From CAWHJB01 sp963698715 (lineage in GTDB: Bacteria; Chloroflexota; Anaerolineae; Anaerolineales; UBA4823): a stretch of 64,000 nt of DNA. Below are positions 36,443 through 46,469 of the stretch, in pieces; within the stretch, counting starts at the first letter, position 1; the number at the start of each line of letters is the position of its first letter. A program made the translations under genes and the position numbers. The stretch lies in contig CAVORW010000003.1 of NCBI GenBank assembly GCA_963698715.1, positions 681,391 to 745,390 on the forward strand. Reading direction: 5' to 3'. The notes beneath the pieces are model-generated. The model saw nothing but the letters and a program-made list of their open reading frames with translations, was not told the DNA's origin and made no database searches.

Positions 36443-37678
36443 CTACTCAACGTAGGCGCGTAATTCGCGTTGAATTCCGGCAGATCGCAGTCTGCGCAAT
36501 GCCTGGGCTTCGATCTGGCGCACCCGTTCGCGAGTTACACCCATTTTACGCCCAACTTCGTTCAATGTCAAAATTTGGCCATCAATCAGGCCATAACGGA
36601 GTTGTAAAATGCGTGCTTCCCTTGGGGGGAGCTGATTCAGAACTGTTTCCAGATGCTCGCGCAGCATATTTTGAGTTGCGGTTTCGTCGGGTGGGGGAGA
36701 ATCTTGATCTTCGATAAAATCTCCGAGCATGTTATCTTCTTCGTCCCCAATTGGCATTTGCAAGGATAGAGGTCGTCGTGCAACCTGGATCATATGCTCG
36801 ACCTTGTTCGTGGGAACTTCGAGAGCTTCAGCCAGTTCCTCGATGGTTGGATCGCGGCTGAGCTTTTGTTTCAACTGGTGCTGGATCCGGAGCATTTTAC
36901 TGATCCGGTCGCCCATGTGCACCGGTACTCGAATTGTCCGGCTTTGATCGGCGATTGCACGGGTAACTGCCTGGCGAATCCACCAGGTCGCATAGGTGCT
37001 GAATTTAAAGCCGCGGTTATAGTCGAATTTTTTAGCGGCCCGCATCAAACCAATATTGCCTTCCTGGATTAAATCGAGGAAGGGTACCCCGCGCCCCATG
37101 TATTTTTTCGCGACGCTAATCACTAACCTGGAGTTGGCGATAATCAAATGTTCGCGCGCTTCCCAGCCCTCTTCGATCAGACGTCTGAGTTCGCGCCTGC
37201 GATGCAGGCTGATATTACCTGTGGCAAGCTCTTCGCGCGCCATCCGGCCTTGCTCGATGCGTTGAGCAAGATCGATTTCTTCTTTGGCATTCAATAGCGG
37301 CACCCGGGCCGCTTCTTTGAGATACAATCCGATTGTGTCACTGATATCAATATTTGCTAACAGGTCGTCATCACTCTGGGTTGCGTAAATCTTACCATTT
37401 GGGGATTGTTCTTCCTTGGAATCATCGGCAGATTCTTGCTCGATGTCATCACGGTCTTCAGGGTTATCCAGATATTCAATTCCCGCGCTTAACATCGAAG
37501 CGAAGGCTTCTTCTAATAAGTCTAAATCATTCTCTGCTTCCGGTATTAGCTGATAAAGATCGTCGGTTGTGATATATCCCTGATTTCTCCCAAGATCGAT
37601 CAGGCGTGAGATTACAGAATCTTCATTTTTGTCTTCTTCAATGGCGGTTAACAGACTTTTGGCGATAATTTTGCTCAT
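36443..37678 (-). CDS. sigA: Primary RNA polymerase sigma factor (SigA/RpoD)
   Basis: 411 aa. Region 1.1-like acidic N-terminus, region 1.2 (SDTIGLYLKEAARVPLLNAK), region 2 (KYMGRGVPFLDLIQEGNIGL, then FSTYATWWIRQAVTRAI), region 3 and region 4 (LNEVGRKMGVTRERVRQIEA) are all present. The length fits a short SigA without the large proteobacterial insert. It reads -10 TATAAT and -35 TTGACA type boxes, as seen at several places in this window. It has ribosome site AGGGAG. Confidence 0.97.
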   Translation of the reverse strand: MSKIIAKSLLTAIEEDKNEDSVISRLIDLGRNQGYITTDDLYQLIPEAENDLDLLEEAFASMLSAGIEYLDNPEDRDDIEQESADDSKEEQSPNGKIYATQSDDDLLANIDISDTIGLYLKEAARVPLLNAKEEIDLAQRIEQGRMAREELATGNISLHRRRELRRLIEEGWEAREHLIIANSRLVISVAKKYMGRGVPFLDLIQEGNIGLMRAAKKFDYNRGFKFSTYATWWIRQAVTRAIADQSRTIRVPVHMGDRISKMLRIQHQLKQKLSRDPTIEELAEALEVPTNKVEHMIQVARRPLSLQMPIGDEEDNMLGDFIEDQDSPPPDETATQNMLREHLETVLNQLPPREARILQLRYGLIDGQILTLNEVGRKMGVTRERVRQIEAQALRRLRSAGIQRELRAYVE

Positions 37679-37728
37679 TGCCTAGCTCTATTTATTAGTC
37701 TCCCTTCTTAAATTTTAACATTCTATTG

Positions 37729-37757
37729 ATTATACCATAATAGTGCAAATTAAGCAA
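37729..37757 (-). promoter_or_regulatory. Promoter of sigA
   Basis: On the minus strand TTGCTT (37752-37757) and a perfect TATAAT (37729-37734) have a 17-bp spacer, about 50 bp before the start codon. Confidence 0.65.
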
Positions 37758-37890
37758 GATTTGTGGGAATTATAACGAATGGCGTCATAAAATTTTGAGA
37801 AATGGGGGCCGCACATGGATATATTATTGCGAAAATTGCGGCTCATTGTCTTGTAAACCCGCGATCACACGGGTTGAAGCCATTAACATC

Positions 37891-37918
37891 AAATGTGGGA
37901 GGTCAACCTCCCACATTT
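37891..37918 (-). terminator. Perfect hairpin after lpdA
   Basis: Arms 37891-37902 and 37907-37918 pair perfectly (12 bp: AAATGTGGGAGG with CCTCCCACATTT), with a 4-nt loop TCAA. It starts 23 bp past the lpdA stop. There is no long T tract. Confidence 0.7.
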
Positions 37919-37940
37919 CGGATCTTATCCTCCAGCCGGA

Positions 37941-39341
37941 TCAAATATGAACTGCGTGCCCGCCAGCGTCATGAGCGGCTTCCATCAGCGCCTCACTGAG
38001 GGTGGGGTGGGCATGCACGTTGCGAGCTATTTCAGTGACAGTCAATTCCATCATTTGGGCGATAGTCAATTCCGGCAGCAGCTCAGTCACCTCCGGACCG
38101 ACCAGCTGGGCTCCCAGGATTTCGCCATAATTTGAGTCTGTGATGAGTTTGACCCACCCGGCAGTTTCGCCCATTCCCAGGGCTTTCCCATTGGGCTGGA
38201 ATGGAAAACGCCCCACCTTGACATCGTAACCGCGCTCTTTTGCCTGGGCTTCACTGATGCCAAATGTAGCTACCTGGGGCTGGCAGTAGACTGCCCGCGG
38301 CATCATTTCATAGTTGAGCTTAATCGTTTCAACCCCGGCAATATTCTCGGCGCACACGAGCCCCTGGGCGGACCCGACATGAGCCAGCATCAATTTTGCA
38401 GTTACATCGCCGACCGCCCAAATGCCAGGGATATTGGTCGACATACGGTCGTCTATCTCAACCGCGCCACGCTCGCTGAGTTTGACTCCAACTTCTTCTA
38501 GCCCGAGTCCGTGTCCGTTTGGTTTGAAGCCGATCGCCACCAGAGCTTGTTCAGCTTCAAGGACCTTTTCGCCATCCTTTTCATTCGAAACGGTGACTTT
38601 TACGCCCGTATCCGTGGTTTCCAGGGACTCTACTTTATGGCTGGTCAAAACGCTGATCTTGCGCTTTTTAAAAGCTTTCTCCAATTCACTGCCAACTTCT
38701 TCATCTTCCAGAGGCAGCAAACTGGGAAGCATCTCGACAATCGTGACGTTCACACCATAAGAATTCCAAATGGTCGCAAACTCAACCCCAATAGCCCCGG
38801 CTCCGATCACAACGACTGAAGCCGGCAGTTTGGTTTGGAGGATGGCTTCTAAATAAGTGACGACTTTCTCCCCATCAACTTTCCAGGCGGGGGGTACGGT
38901 AGTGCTGGCGCCGGTTGCCACAACAATGTTTTTGGCTTTCAATTCCGTTTCTTTGCCATCCTGGTCTTTAACGACAACGGTATCGCGGGCTATTACCCGG
39001 GCGGTCCCCATGTGAACATCGATTTTGTTCTTCTTCATCAAAAATCCAACGCCTTTGGTCAGACGGTCGGAAACCTGGCGGCTGCGTTTGACAGCCACAC
39101 TGTAATCCAGGGTTAGATTGTCAAAAGAGAAGCCCAGCTCTTTGCCGCGCTCCCGCAGGGTATGGGCTACATCGGCATTTTTTAACAGGGCTTTGGATGG
39201 GATGCAGCCCACATTCAGGCAGACACCCCCCAGCCATTGTTTGTCAATGATTGCGGTTTTCAAACCCAGCTGGGATGCCCGAATGGCAGCCACATATCCG
39301 CCCGGACCTGCTCCGATCACGACGACATCATAAGCGCTCAT
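37941..39341 (-). CDS. lpdA: Dihydrolipoamide dehydrogenase (E3)
   Basis: 466 aa. The FAD fold is VVVIGAGPGGYVAAIRASQLG. The redox disulphide is Cys41 and Cys46 in GGVCLNVGCIPSK. The NAD fold is VVVIGAGAIGVEFATIWNSYG. The C-terminal dimer interface has the catalytic His-Glu pair in HAHPTLSEALMEAAHDA. It reoxidises the lipoyl groups of the E2 encoded 9 bp upstream, making NADH. It is the last gene of the 2-oxoacid dehydrogenase operon. Confidence 0.96.
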   Translation of the reverse strand: MSAYDVVVIGAGPGGYVAAIRASQLGLKTAIIDKQWLGGVCLNVGCIPSKALLKNADVAHTLRERGKELGFSFDNLTLDYSVAVKRSRQVSDRLTKGVGFLMKKNKIDVHMGTARVIARDTVVVKDQDGKETELKAKNIVVATGASTTVPPAWKVDGEKVVTYLEAILQTKLPASVVVIGAGAIGVEFATIWNSYGVNVTIVEMLPSLLPLEDEEVGSELEKAFKKRKISVLTSHKVESLETTDTGVKVTVSNEKDGEKVLEAEQALVAIGFKPNGHGLGLEEVGVKLSERGAVEIDDRMSTNIPGIWAVGDVTAKLMLAHVGSAQGLVCAENIAGVETIKLNYEMMPRAVYCQPQVATFGISEAQAKERGYDVKVGRFPFQPNGKALGMGETAGWVKLITDSNYGEILGAQLVGPEVTELLPELTIAQMMELTVTEIARNVHAHPTLSEALMEAAHDAGGHAVHI

Positions 39342-39350
39342 ATTGTTCTC

Positions 39351-40673
39351 CTAACTCCAGTTTTGCAAAGATTCTACCACTTTGCCTAAGAAATAATCCG
39401 CTATCGCCCCATCTAACATACGGTGATCAAACGTCAGGGTTAGATAGGCCATCGGTCGGATCGCAATGCTATCGCCCTGCTGCGGGTCACTGATGACGAC
39501 CGCCCGCTTTTGAATCGCGCCAACCCCAAGGATAGCACATTGAGGTTGGTTGATGATTGGCGTGGCAAACAGCGAGCCGCTCACCCCATGATTGGTGATG
39601 GTAAATGTGCCGTCTCGTACTTCATCCGGTTTTAGCTTATGACTGCGCGCCCTGGTCGCCAGGTCGTTGACGCTGCGGGCTATCCCAAGCAGCGACAAAC
39701 CGTCGGCATTTTTGATTACCGGGACGATCAAACCTTCTTCGCCCAGAGAAGTCGCCATGCCTATATGGATAGATTTATGCAGCTGGATACCGGCCTCGCT
39801 CCAGGAAGAATTGACAATCGGATGGACTTTTAAAGCCGCGACAGATGCAGCGATAAAATACGCGGTAAAGGTCAGGTTAGCACCATCCCGGGAATAACGA
39901 GCTTTATGCTCCTGGCGATGTGAGACCACCCGGCTAAGATCGACTTCCATCACGGTCGTAACATGCGGAGATGTGCGTTTGCTCATCACCATATGATCGG
40001 CGATTGAACGTCGAACAACGTTTAGCGGCAGCAGCTCACCCGCCAAATGCTCTGGTGAAGCTGGACGGCCAGCCGATTCGGTCTGGACAGGCCGCTCCGC
40101 GGACGGACCAATTTGATCCGGCTGCGGAGTTGGCTCTGGTGGGCGATTTTCCAGATACTTCAACAAATCTTTTTTAGTGATCCGCCCACCTTGCCCGGTA
40201 CCCGCCACCTGATAGAGATCAACTTGTTCTTCGTGGGCAATTTTTGCGACCACCGGGGAAATGAAACCCAGGTCCTGGTTGCGTCCAGGCGTAGGATGTG
40301 TTTCAATCATTGGAGCTGTTGATTCAACCGCTGAAATATCGGATGAGGACTCACTGCGGCTCGCCGAAAGACGGCTATCCGGGACAGTGTCCTCAATTCT
40401 GTCACCTGGCTCATTCAAATCAAGAGATTTTTCATCAAGCTCGCCGATCCAGGCTAACAAGGTCCCGGCCTGAACTGTAGCGCCTTCGGGGGCCAGGATT
40501 TTTAAGACGATCCCAGCTGCCGGGCTGGGAATTTCTGAGTCGACCTTGTCGGTATTGATCTCTAACAAGGGCTCGTATTCTTCTATCGGGTCACCTGCGG
40601 CTTTCAGCCAGCGGGTGATCGTGCCTTCATCAACCGATTCGCCCAGTTGGGGCATCAGAACTTTTGTGGGCAT
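39351..40673 (-). CDS. Dihydrolipoamide acyltransferase (E2)
   Basis: 440 aa. A single lipoyl domain (residues 1-78) carries Lys43 in INTDKVDSEIPSP. An acidic Ser-rich linker follows, then the E1/E3-binding domain (about 137-172, FISPVVAKIAHEEQVDL) and a Pro/Gln linker. The catalytic domain ends with TLTFDHRMLDGAIADYFLG, containing the His and Asp of the active site. Whether acetyl or branched acyl groups are transferred cannot be decided from sequence; a branched-chain complex is slightly favoured by the E1 types. Confidence 0.93.
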   Translation of the reverse strand: MPTKVLMPQLGESVDEGTITRWLKAAGDPIEEYEPLLEINTDKVDSEIPSPAAGIVLKILAPEGATVQAGTLLAWIGELDEKSLDLNEPGDRIEDTVPDSRLSASRSESSSDISAVESTAPMIETHPTPGRNQDLGFISPVVAKIAHEEQVDLYQVAGTGQGGRITKKDLLKYLENRPPEPTPQPDQIGPSAERPVQTESAGRPASPEHLAGELLPLNVVRRSIADHMVMSKRTSPHVTTVMEVDLSRVVSHRQEHKARYSRDGANLTFTAYFIAASVAALKVHPIVNSSWSEAGIQLHKSIHIGMATSLGEEGLIVPVIKNADGLSLLGIARSVNDLATRARSHKLKPDEVRDGTFTITNHGVSGSLFATPIINQPQCAILGVGAIQKRAVVISDPQQGDSIAIRPMAYLTLTFDHRMLDGAIADYFLGKVVESLQNWS

Positions 40674-40707
40674 TATCCCTCCAAAGGAACGCGGGTATTG
40701 ATAACTT

Positions 40708-41691
40708 TCAATAGCGAGTCAGAGCCAGCATGGCGGCGGCAATTTTCTCAGGTTTCAACATAAACCAATCCTGCAGGGGTGGGCTGAACGGCACCGCGGG
40801 GACATCCGGACCAGCCAGCCTGCGAACGGGAGCATCCAGCGCGTCAAAAGCATGCTCAACAATTAGCGCAGCAATTTCTGCGCCGAAACCACCCGTCAAA
40901 TTATCTTCATGCACAATCAGGGCTCGGCCAGTTTTCCGGACAGATGTCACAATCGTTGACAAGTCGAGGGGTGATATGCTTTGTAGGTCGATGACTTCAG
41001 CCTCAATGCCCACCTCAGCGACTTGTTGAGCGGCCTCCAGGCAATCTGCCAGGCTCATGCCGTAAGCGAAAACCGACAAATTCTTGCCAGAACGTGCAAT
41101 CCGCGCTCTGCCCAGGGGAACCGTGTAGGCGGCTTCCGGTACCTGTCCGCTGAGACGACGATAACCGCGTTTAGGTTCCAGGAAAAGAACCGGGTTTGGA
41201 TCACAGATTGCAGCTGCAAGCAGGCCGCGGGCCTGGTAAGGTGTGGACGGGACCACAGTTTTTAGACCCGGAACGTGGGCGAAGAAGGCCTCAATGCTCT
41301 GTGAGTGGTACAGGCCACCGCCCATGCCGCCCCCATAGGGGACCCGCAGCACCAGTGGGACCTGATATTCGGCGTTAGACCGAAAATAAATCCTGGCGGC
41401 CTCGTTCACGATCTGATTGAACGCTGGGTGGATGAAGTCAGCAAATTGGATTTCGCAGATTGGGCGAAAACCATAGAGAGCCATGCCGATAGCCAATCCT
41501 ACCAGTGTATCAGCCGTAGGCGGTGAGTCGATCACCCGCTGGGGCCCAAATTTTCGATAAAAGCCACGGCTGGCTCCAAATAAGCCGCCGCGCGAACCGA
41601 TGTCAGTGCCGATCAGGACGACATTTTCATCCCGGATGAGGGCATCTTCCAGTGCCTGGTGGATGGCGTCGATCAGGGTGAGTTCAGGCAA
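40708..41691 (-). CDS. 2-oxoacid dehydrogenase E1 component, beta subunit
   Basis: 327 aa with a TTG start that overlaps the end of the alpha-subunit gene by 19 bp, indicating coupling. It opens with LTLIDAIHQALEDALIRDEN and has VIDSPPTADTLVGLAIGMAL, PYGGGMGGGLYHSQSIEAFF and VIDLQSISPLDLSTIV. It forms an alpha2beta2 heterotetramer with thiamine diphosphate between subunits. Confidence 0.93.
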   Translation of the reverse strand: MPELTLIDAIHQALEDALIRDENVVLIGTDIGSRGGLFGASRGFYRKFGPQRVIDSPPTADTLVGLAIGMALYGFRPICEIQFADFIHPAFNQIVNEAARIYFRSNAEYQVPLVLRVPYGGGMGGGLYHSQSIEAFFAHVPGLKTVVPSTPYQARGLLAAAICDPNPVLFLEPKRGYRRLSGQVPEAAYTVPLGRARIARSGKNLSVFAYGMSLADCLEAAQQVAEVGIEAEVIDLQSISPLDLSTIVTSVRKTGRALIVHEDNLTGGFGAEIAALIVEHAFDALDAPVRRLAGPDVPAVPFSPPLQDWFMLKPEKIAAAMLALTRY

Positions 41692-42668
41692 GGGTGATCT
41701 CCCGGCGCAATAACCATTGAATAAGGATCCACTGTTTTAGGGTAGTCAGCCTGCTCCGCGCCTTGGTGAGCTTCTGCAATCATCTTCTGTACTCGTGATT
41801 CCAGCTGTAGATTGATTTTTTCGTTCAGCAGGCCAGAGGTCTCCAAATCCTGACGCGCAATCTCTAATGGGTCATTGGCGCGGTAAGCCTCTACCTCTGC
41901 CCGCGGGCGATAGCTGCGATCGTCATCGTCCGAGGAGTGCGGCGTGATGCGATAAGTACGGGCTTCGAGCAGAGTCGGCCCATCCCCGGCGCGAGCCCGC
42001 AAGATGGCTGTATGCACACCCTGATACACTTCAAGATAATTGCTGCCGTCCAAAGTGAACCCTGGCAGTCCCAGTCCTTTGGCTTTCTCAGCTACGTTTT
42101 CACCCGGCATTTGCTTTTCTTGCCGCATTGAGATTGCGTACAGGTTGTTTTCAACCAAGAAGACCACCGGCAGCTTGTGCAGGCTGGCCCAATTTACACT
42201 TTCGTAAAAGCTTCCCTGGGTGGTAGCTCCTTCACCCAGGCAGTTCAGAACGACCCGATCCTCTGCGCGCAGCCGGATGGCCTGAGCAATCCCAACTGCC
42301 TGGCTGACCTGGGCAGCCGCGGTTGAGGAACAGCTGATGACATTGGCGCGTTTTAAACTCCAATGCTCGGGCATCTGGCGTCCGCCTGAGATGGGATCGC
42401 TGGATTTGCCAAACAGGTTCAGCAGATACTCCAGCGGGGTTAAACCCAACGCCAGCAGCAGTGCTAAATCTCGGTAGTAGGGCGCGATCCAGTCGTGCCC
42501 GGATCGCAGGGCGAAAGCTGCGCCCACCTGGATGGCTTCATGACCGATGCTGGACAGGTGAAATGCGATTTTGCGCTCGCGATGCAGCTCCCAGGCAAAT
42601 TCGTCCAGCCGGCGGGCGAGCAGCATGAACCAGTACATATTAAGACGGATATCGTTGGTAAGTGTCAT
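41673..42668 (-). CDS. 2-oxoacid dehydrogenase E1 component, alpha subunit
   Basis: 331 aa from the ATG at 42668; a TTG at 42698, directly after the upstream stop, would add ten residues. The thiamine diphosphate site is LNCLGEGATTQGSFYESVNW, followed by VVFLVENNLYAISM. The regulatory-loop region is TYRITPHSSDDDDRSYR, a form common in branched-chain enzymes. It decarboxylates the 2-oxoacid and acylates E2. Confidence 0.93.
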   Translation of the reverse strand: MTLTNDIRLNMYWFMLLARRLDEFAWELHRERKIAFHLSSIGHEAIQVGAAFALRSGHDWIAPYYRDLALLLALGLTPLEYLLNLFGKSSDPISGGRQMPEHWSLKRANVISCSSTAAAQVSQAVGIAQAIRLRAEDRVVLNCLGEGATTQGSFYESVNWASLHKLPVVFLVENNLYAISMRQEKQMPGENVAEKAKGLGLPGFTLDGSNYLEVYQGVHTAILRARAGDGPTLLEARTYRITPHSSDDDDRSYRPRAEVEAYRANDPLEIARQDLETSGLLNEKINLQLESRVQKMIAEAHQGAEQADYPKTVDPYSMVIAPGDHPCLNSP

Positions 42669-42698
42669 GGTCCAGGTCGTCCACGGTTTATAAACCAA

Positions 42699-45113
42699 CT
42701 AGCGATAAAAGATAGGGTAAGCGGTTGGATCAACTTCGTGCATTTTGTCATAAACGGCCTCAAAGATCGTCTCTGCGTTCGGTTTCGACCAGTAATCTCC
42801 ATCCGAACCATACGCTGGGCGGTGCTGTGTGCCAGACAGGGTCGTGGGTTCAGAATCCAGCCAATAATAGCCGCCCTGTTTTTCGATGACTTCCTGGAAC
42901 ATATAGGCTGTCGCACCGCCCGGGACGTCTTCGTCTACGAACAAGATGTGACTGGTTTTTTTGAGCGATTCCAGGATGCAGCCATGCAAATCAAAGGGCA
43001 GCAAGGTTTGAACATCAATCACTTCTGTTTCAATACCGACCTGGCTGAGCTGTTCACTGGCCTCCAGAGCAATCCGGCAGCAGGCGCCATACGTCACCAC
43101 CGTGATATCACTGCCCGGTCGCAGCACTTCGGGCACCCCCAGTGGCAGGGTGAATTCGCCGACATTTTTGGGTAGTTTTTCTTTCATCCGGTAGCCATTG
43201 AGCACTTCGATCACCAGGGCCGGTTCTTCTGCCCGCAGCAATGTGTTATAAAAACCGGCCGCCTGAGTCATGTTGCGCGGCACCAGGACATGCATTCCCC
43301 GCAGCAAATGGATGATGCCAGCCATCAAAGACCCCGAGTGCCAGATGCCTTCCAGCCGGTGACCACGGGTCCGGACAATCACCGGGGCTTTCTGCCCTCC
43401 CCGGGTCCGCCACAAAAGAGTGGACAGGTCATCGGAAAGGATTTGCAAGGCATAGAGCAAATAGTCGAGATACTGTATTTCTGCAATTGGCCGGAGGCCG
43501 CGTAGAGCTAGCCCAATAGCCTGACCGATGATTGTGGTTTCGCGTATGCCGGTATCGGCAACTCGCAGCTCTCCATATTTTTCCTGAAGCCCTTTAAATC
43601 CCTGGTTTACATCTCCCAGATATCCTACATCCTCTCCAAAAGCCAGCACTCGGGGGTCGCGGCCAAGTGCAGCGTCGAAACAGGCATTCAGGACCTCGAA
43701 ACCATAGACAATTGGGACTTCCTCAGCATAAGCAGGTGCGATGACTGGTACACGGAGCGCCGAATCTTGATTTTCGCTGTAAAGATCTGAGGCGTAGCGA
43801 TCGTAATTGGGCCGCTGCTGGTCAATTTTCCAATCGATCAGGGCTTGTTTTTCTGGGATGGCTTCATTCCTAACTGCTTGCAGCACTTCATGAAGAGCAG
43901 ACATATTATTGCGCCGCAGGGGGAGTGGATTGCTGCCTAATTTTTCCTTGATGGCGGTCAACTGTTCGGATTGGGCAGTCAGGGGAATGATGCGGTCGAT
44001 CAGTTTTATCAATTTGCGCCTTTCCTTGCGGATGGGAGTCAGATAGGCGTCCCAGGCTGCCCGGCGCTGATCTTCAATATACTGGCGGTCCTCGTTCTCG
44101 TACTCTTTCAAAAGCGCTTCGGTGATCAAATCTTTTTCTAAAATCCACTTCCGGAGCTGTTTCAGGCAATCGAATTCCTGCTCCCAGGCCAGGCGTTCTT
44201 TCGATTTATATCGCTCCTGGCTGCCGGAGGTAGAGTGCCCTTGGGGTTGAGCCAGCTCGGTCACGTGCACAATAGCAGGGCTGTGCTCCCGGCGAGTTAT
44301 CTCGGCGGCCAGCCGGTAAGTTTGGATTAATCCGGGGTAGTCCCAACCTCTGACCTGGTAGATCTCATAGCCATCCAGGGTGCCAGCAGAATGTTGAAAA
44401 CCGCTGAGCAACTCAGACATATTTTGTTTGACCATCTGGAATTCGTTGGTGACCGATATCCCATACCCATCGTCATAGATCGTCACGATAGCTGGCGCTT
44501 TTAGAACCCCGATCGCGTTGATTGACTCCCAGAACAGGCCCTCTGCACAGGATGCATTTCCAATGGTTCCCCAGGCGATCTCATTGCCTCGATTGGAAAA
44601 TTGGTTGAACTGGTGCAGTTCTTCAAGTTCCCGGTAGAGTCTCGAAGCATAAGCCAGGCCAACCAGGCGCGGCATCTGCGATGCGGTAGGCGAGAGATCT
44701 GCGGATGAATTCACCCGCTCGGCCAGATTTTTCCAGGTCCCATCTGGCTTCAGACTGCGGGTTGCAAAGTGAGCGTTCATCGCCCGCCCGGCAGTGGCAG
44801 GTTCTGCGTTTACATCCGCATGGGCATATAGTTGGGCAAAGAACTCGGTGAAGGTTAAAACTCCCAGCGCCAGCATCAAGGTCTGGTCTCGATAATACCC
44901 GGACCGGAAATCACCTGGCTGAAAAACCTGGGCAATCGCGAGCTGAGGAACTTCCTTTCCATCTCCAAAAATCCCGAATTTCGCTTTGCCGCTCATCACT
45001 TCTCGGCGACCAATCAGGCTGGCCTGGCGGCTTTGATAAGCCAGCCGGTAATCTTGAATGATTTGATCGCCTAAAAGGGGTAGATCTGTCTCGCTTATCA
45101 CTAATTCAACCAT
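42699..45113 (-). CDS. Fused E1 alpha-beta 2-oxoacid dehydrogenase
   Basis: 804 aa from the ATG at 45113, which has AGGAG at good spacing; the frame from 45182 runs further upstream without a ribosome site. The N-terminal half is alpha-like (FRSGYYRDQTLMLALGV, EIAWGTIGNASCAEGLFWES, IVTIYDDGYGISV). A charged helical linker (about 330-430) follows. The C-terminal half is beta-like (VLAFGEDVGYLGDVNQGFKG, ADTGIRETTIIGQAIGLALR, VIDVQTLLPFDLHG). It precedes a second, split E1 in the same operon, with only one E2 and one E3, so both may feed the same core. Confidence 0.9.
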   Translation of the reverse strand: MVELVISETDLPLLGDQIIQDYRLAYQSRQASLIGRREVMSGKAKFGIFGDGKEVPQLAIAQVFQPGDFRSGYYRDQTLMLALGVLTFTEFFAQLYAHADVNAEPATAGRAMNAHFATRSLKPDGTWKNLAERVNSSADLSPTASQMPRLVGLAYASRLYRELEELHQFNQFSNRGNEIAWGTIGNASCAEGLFWESINAIGVLKAPAIVTIYDDGYGISVTNEFQMVKQNMSELLSGFQHSAGTLDGYEIYQVRGWDYPGLIQTYRLAAEITRREHSPAIVHVTELAQPQGHSTSGSQERYKSKERLAWEQEFDCLKQLRKWILEKDLITEALLKEYENEDRQYIEDQRRAAWDAYLTPIRKERRKLIKLIDRIIPLTAQSEQLTAIKEKLGSNPLPLRRNNMSALHEVLQAVRNEAIPEKQALIDWKIDQQRPNYDRYASDLYSENQDSALRVPVIAPAYAEEVPIVYGFEVLNACFDAALGRDPRVLAFGEDVGYLGDVNQGFKGLQEKYGELRVADTGIRETTIIGQAIGLALRGLRPIAEIQYLDYLLYALQILSDDLSTLLWRTRGGQKAPVIVRTRGHRLEGIWHSGSLMAGIIHLLRGMHVLVPRNMTQAAGFYNTLLRAEEPALVIEVLNGYRMKEKLPKNVGEFTLPLGVPEVLRPGSDITVVTYGACCRIALEASEQLSQVGIETEVIDVQTLLPFDLHGCILESLKKTSHILFVDEDVPGGATAYMFQEVIEKQGGYYWLDSEPTTLSGTQHRPAYGSDGDYWSKPNAETIFEAVYDKMHEVDPTAYPIFYR

Positions 45114-45269
45114 CCATACTCCTAAAGGGAATGGGCCTTGAAACCGGCAAGATTTTCTTACGTGCGGGTGGACATTACCCATGTGAGATCGATTGAATCA
45201 GTCGCATGGGTGCAGATTGCGAATTGTTTTGGAGTGGGATTTATCAGACCTGATCTGAAAAGTGGTTAG

Positions 45270-45310
45270 CGTGGTTATTGTTGCGTGCTGGGCACGCAAC
45301 AATAACCACG
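45270..45310 (-). terminator. Long perfect hairpin after the thiolase gene
   Basis: A 19-bp perfect inverted repeat, with arms 45270-45288 and 45292-45310 and a 3-nt loop, lies 25 bp past the thiolase stop. No T tract follows directly. It probably ends or protects the thiolase transcript. Confidence 0.65.
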
Positions 45311-45335
45311 TACCTTCCGACTTTTCGAATACGAA

Positions 45336-46469
45336 CTAAATCCGTTCCAAAATTGTAGCCGTTGCCATTCCGTGACCGATACACATCGTTTGCAGTCCAA
45401 ACCGAGCCTGGCTGCGTTCCAGTTCATGGATAAGCTTGGTCATCAAAATAGCGCCGGTTGCTCCAAGGGGGTGCCCATGGGCAATCGCGCCGCCATTTGG
45501 GTTGACTCGTGCAGGGTCTGGTTGCAGCTCGTGCTGCCAAGCCAGTACAACCGATGCGAATGCCTCGTTGATTTCGATCAATTCTATATCTTCGATCGTC
45601 AGCCCTGCTTTTTTCAGCACTTTGCGAGTGGCGAGGATGGGTCCGTCCAACATCAGGATCGGGTCCGAACCTACCACGCTGCAAGCAACCAGGCGGGCGA
45701 TTGGCGCCAGATTGTAGCGTCCAACCGCTTCAGCGGAAGCCAGGAGCAGCGCGCCAGAGCCATCGCTGATCTGGCTGGCATTCCCGGCCGTAACCACGCC
45801 ATCGGCTTTGAAAACCGGTTTTAAGGCAGACATTTTTTGTCGGTCGGGCGGCATGCGCACCCCCTCGTCCTGAGCAACAGTTTGGCCATCTGGACGAGGA
45901 ATGGGCAGGATCTGCTCGCTGAAGTAACCGTTCTGGATGGCATGCATGGCCTTCAAGTGGCTGTTGTAAGCGAAATCATCCAGTACACCGCGGCTGAGAT
46001 TCCATTTTTCAGCCATGAGCTCAGCGCTGACACCTTGGTGAACCAGATCGATGGGGAAATCATCCGGCCAGGCAGCCGGATAATCAGCTCCCAGTGGCTG
46101 ATGAGACATCATCTCGGTGCCCCCGGCGATAACGATGTCCATGTTGCCCGCAAGAATCGCTTGAGCGGCAAAGTGGACAGCCTGCTGGCTTGATCCACAC
46201 ATCCGGTTGATGGTGACAGCGGGGACTTTGGGGGGAAAACAGGCTTTTAACACTGCCAGCCGGGCGAGGTTGGCGCCCTGATCGCCTATGGGCGTAACAC
46301 AGCCCCAGATAACATCTTCCACCTGACCGGATTCGATCCCGGCTCGCTGGACAACTGCTTGCAAAATCATGGCCGTCAGGTTAATGGGTGTAATTGGTGC
46401 GAGTGCTCCATTGGGTTTCCCCACACCAATCGGAGCGCGTACGGTTGAGATAATAAAAGCTTCTGTCAT
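45336..46469 (-). CDS. Acetyl-CoA C-acyltransferase (thiolase)
   Basis: 377 aa from the ATG at 46469 (AAGGGTG ribosome site). The same frame is open to 47060, but that stretch is not thiolase-like and crosses a long hairpin, so it is not coding. The nucleophilic Cys is in INRMCGSSQQAVHFAAQA, the His in NPNGGAIAHGHPLGATGA and the second active-site Cys in MCIGHGMATA. Unlike the thiolase at 56669, the catalytic set is complete. It could be biosynthetic (acetoacetyl-CoA) or degradative. Confidence 0.93.
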   Translation of the reverse strand: MTEAFIISTVRAPIGVGKPNGALAPITPINLTAMILQAVVQRAGIESGQVEDVIWGCVTPIGDQGANLARLAVLKACFPPKVPAVTINRMCGSSQQAVHFAAQAILAGNMDIVIAGGTEMMSHQPLGADYPAAWPDDFPIDLVHQGVSAELMAEKWNLSRGVLDDFAYNSHLKAMHAIQNGYFSEQILPIPRPDGQTVAQDEGVRMPPDRQKMSALKPVFKADGVVTAGNASQISDGSGALLLASAEAVGRYNLAPIARLVACSVVGSDPILMLDGPILATRKVLKKAGLTIEDIELIEINEAFASVVLAWQHELQPDPARVNPNGGAIAHGHPLGATGAILMTKLIHELERSQARFGLQTMCIGHGMATATILERI

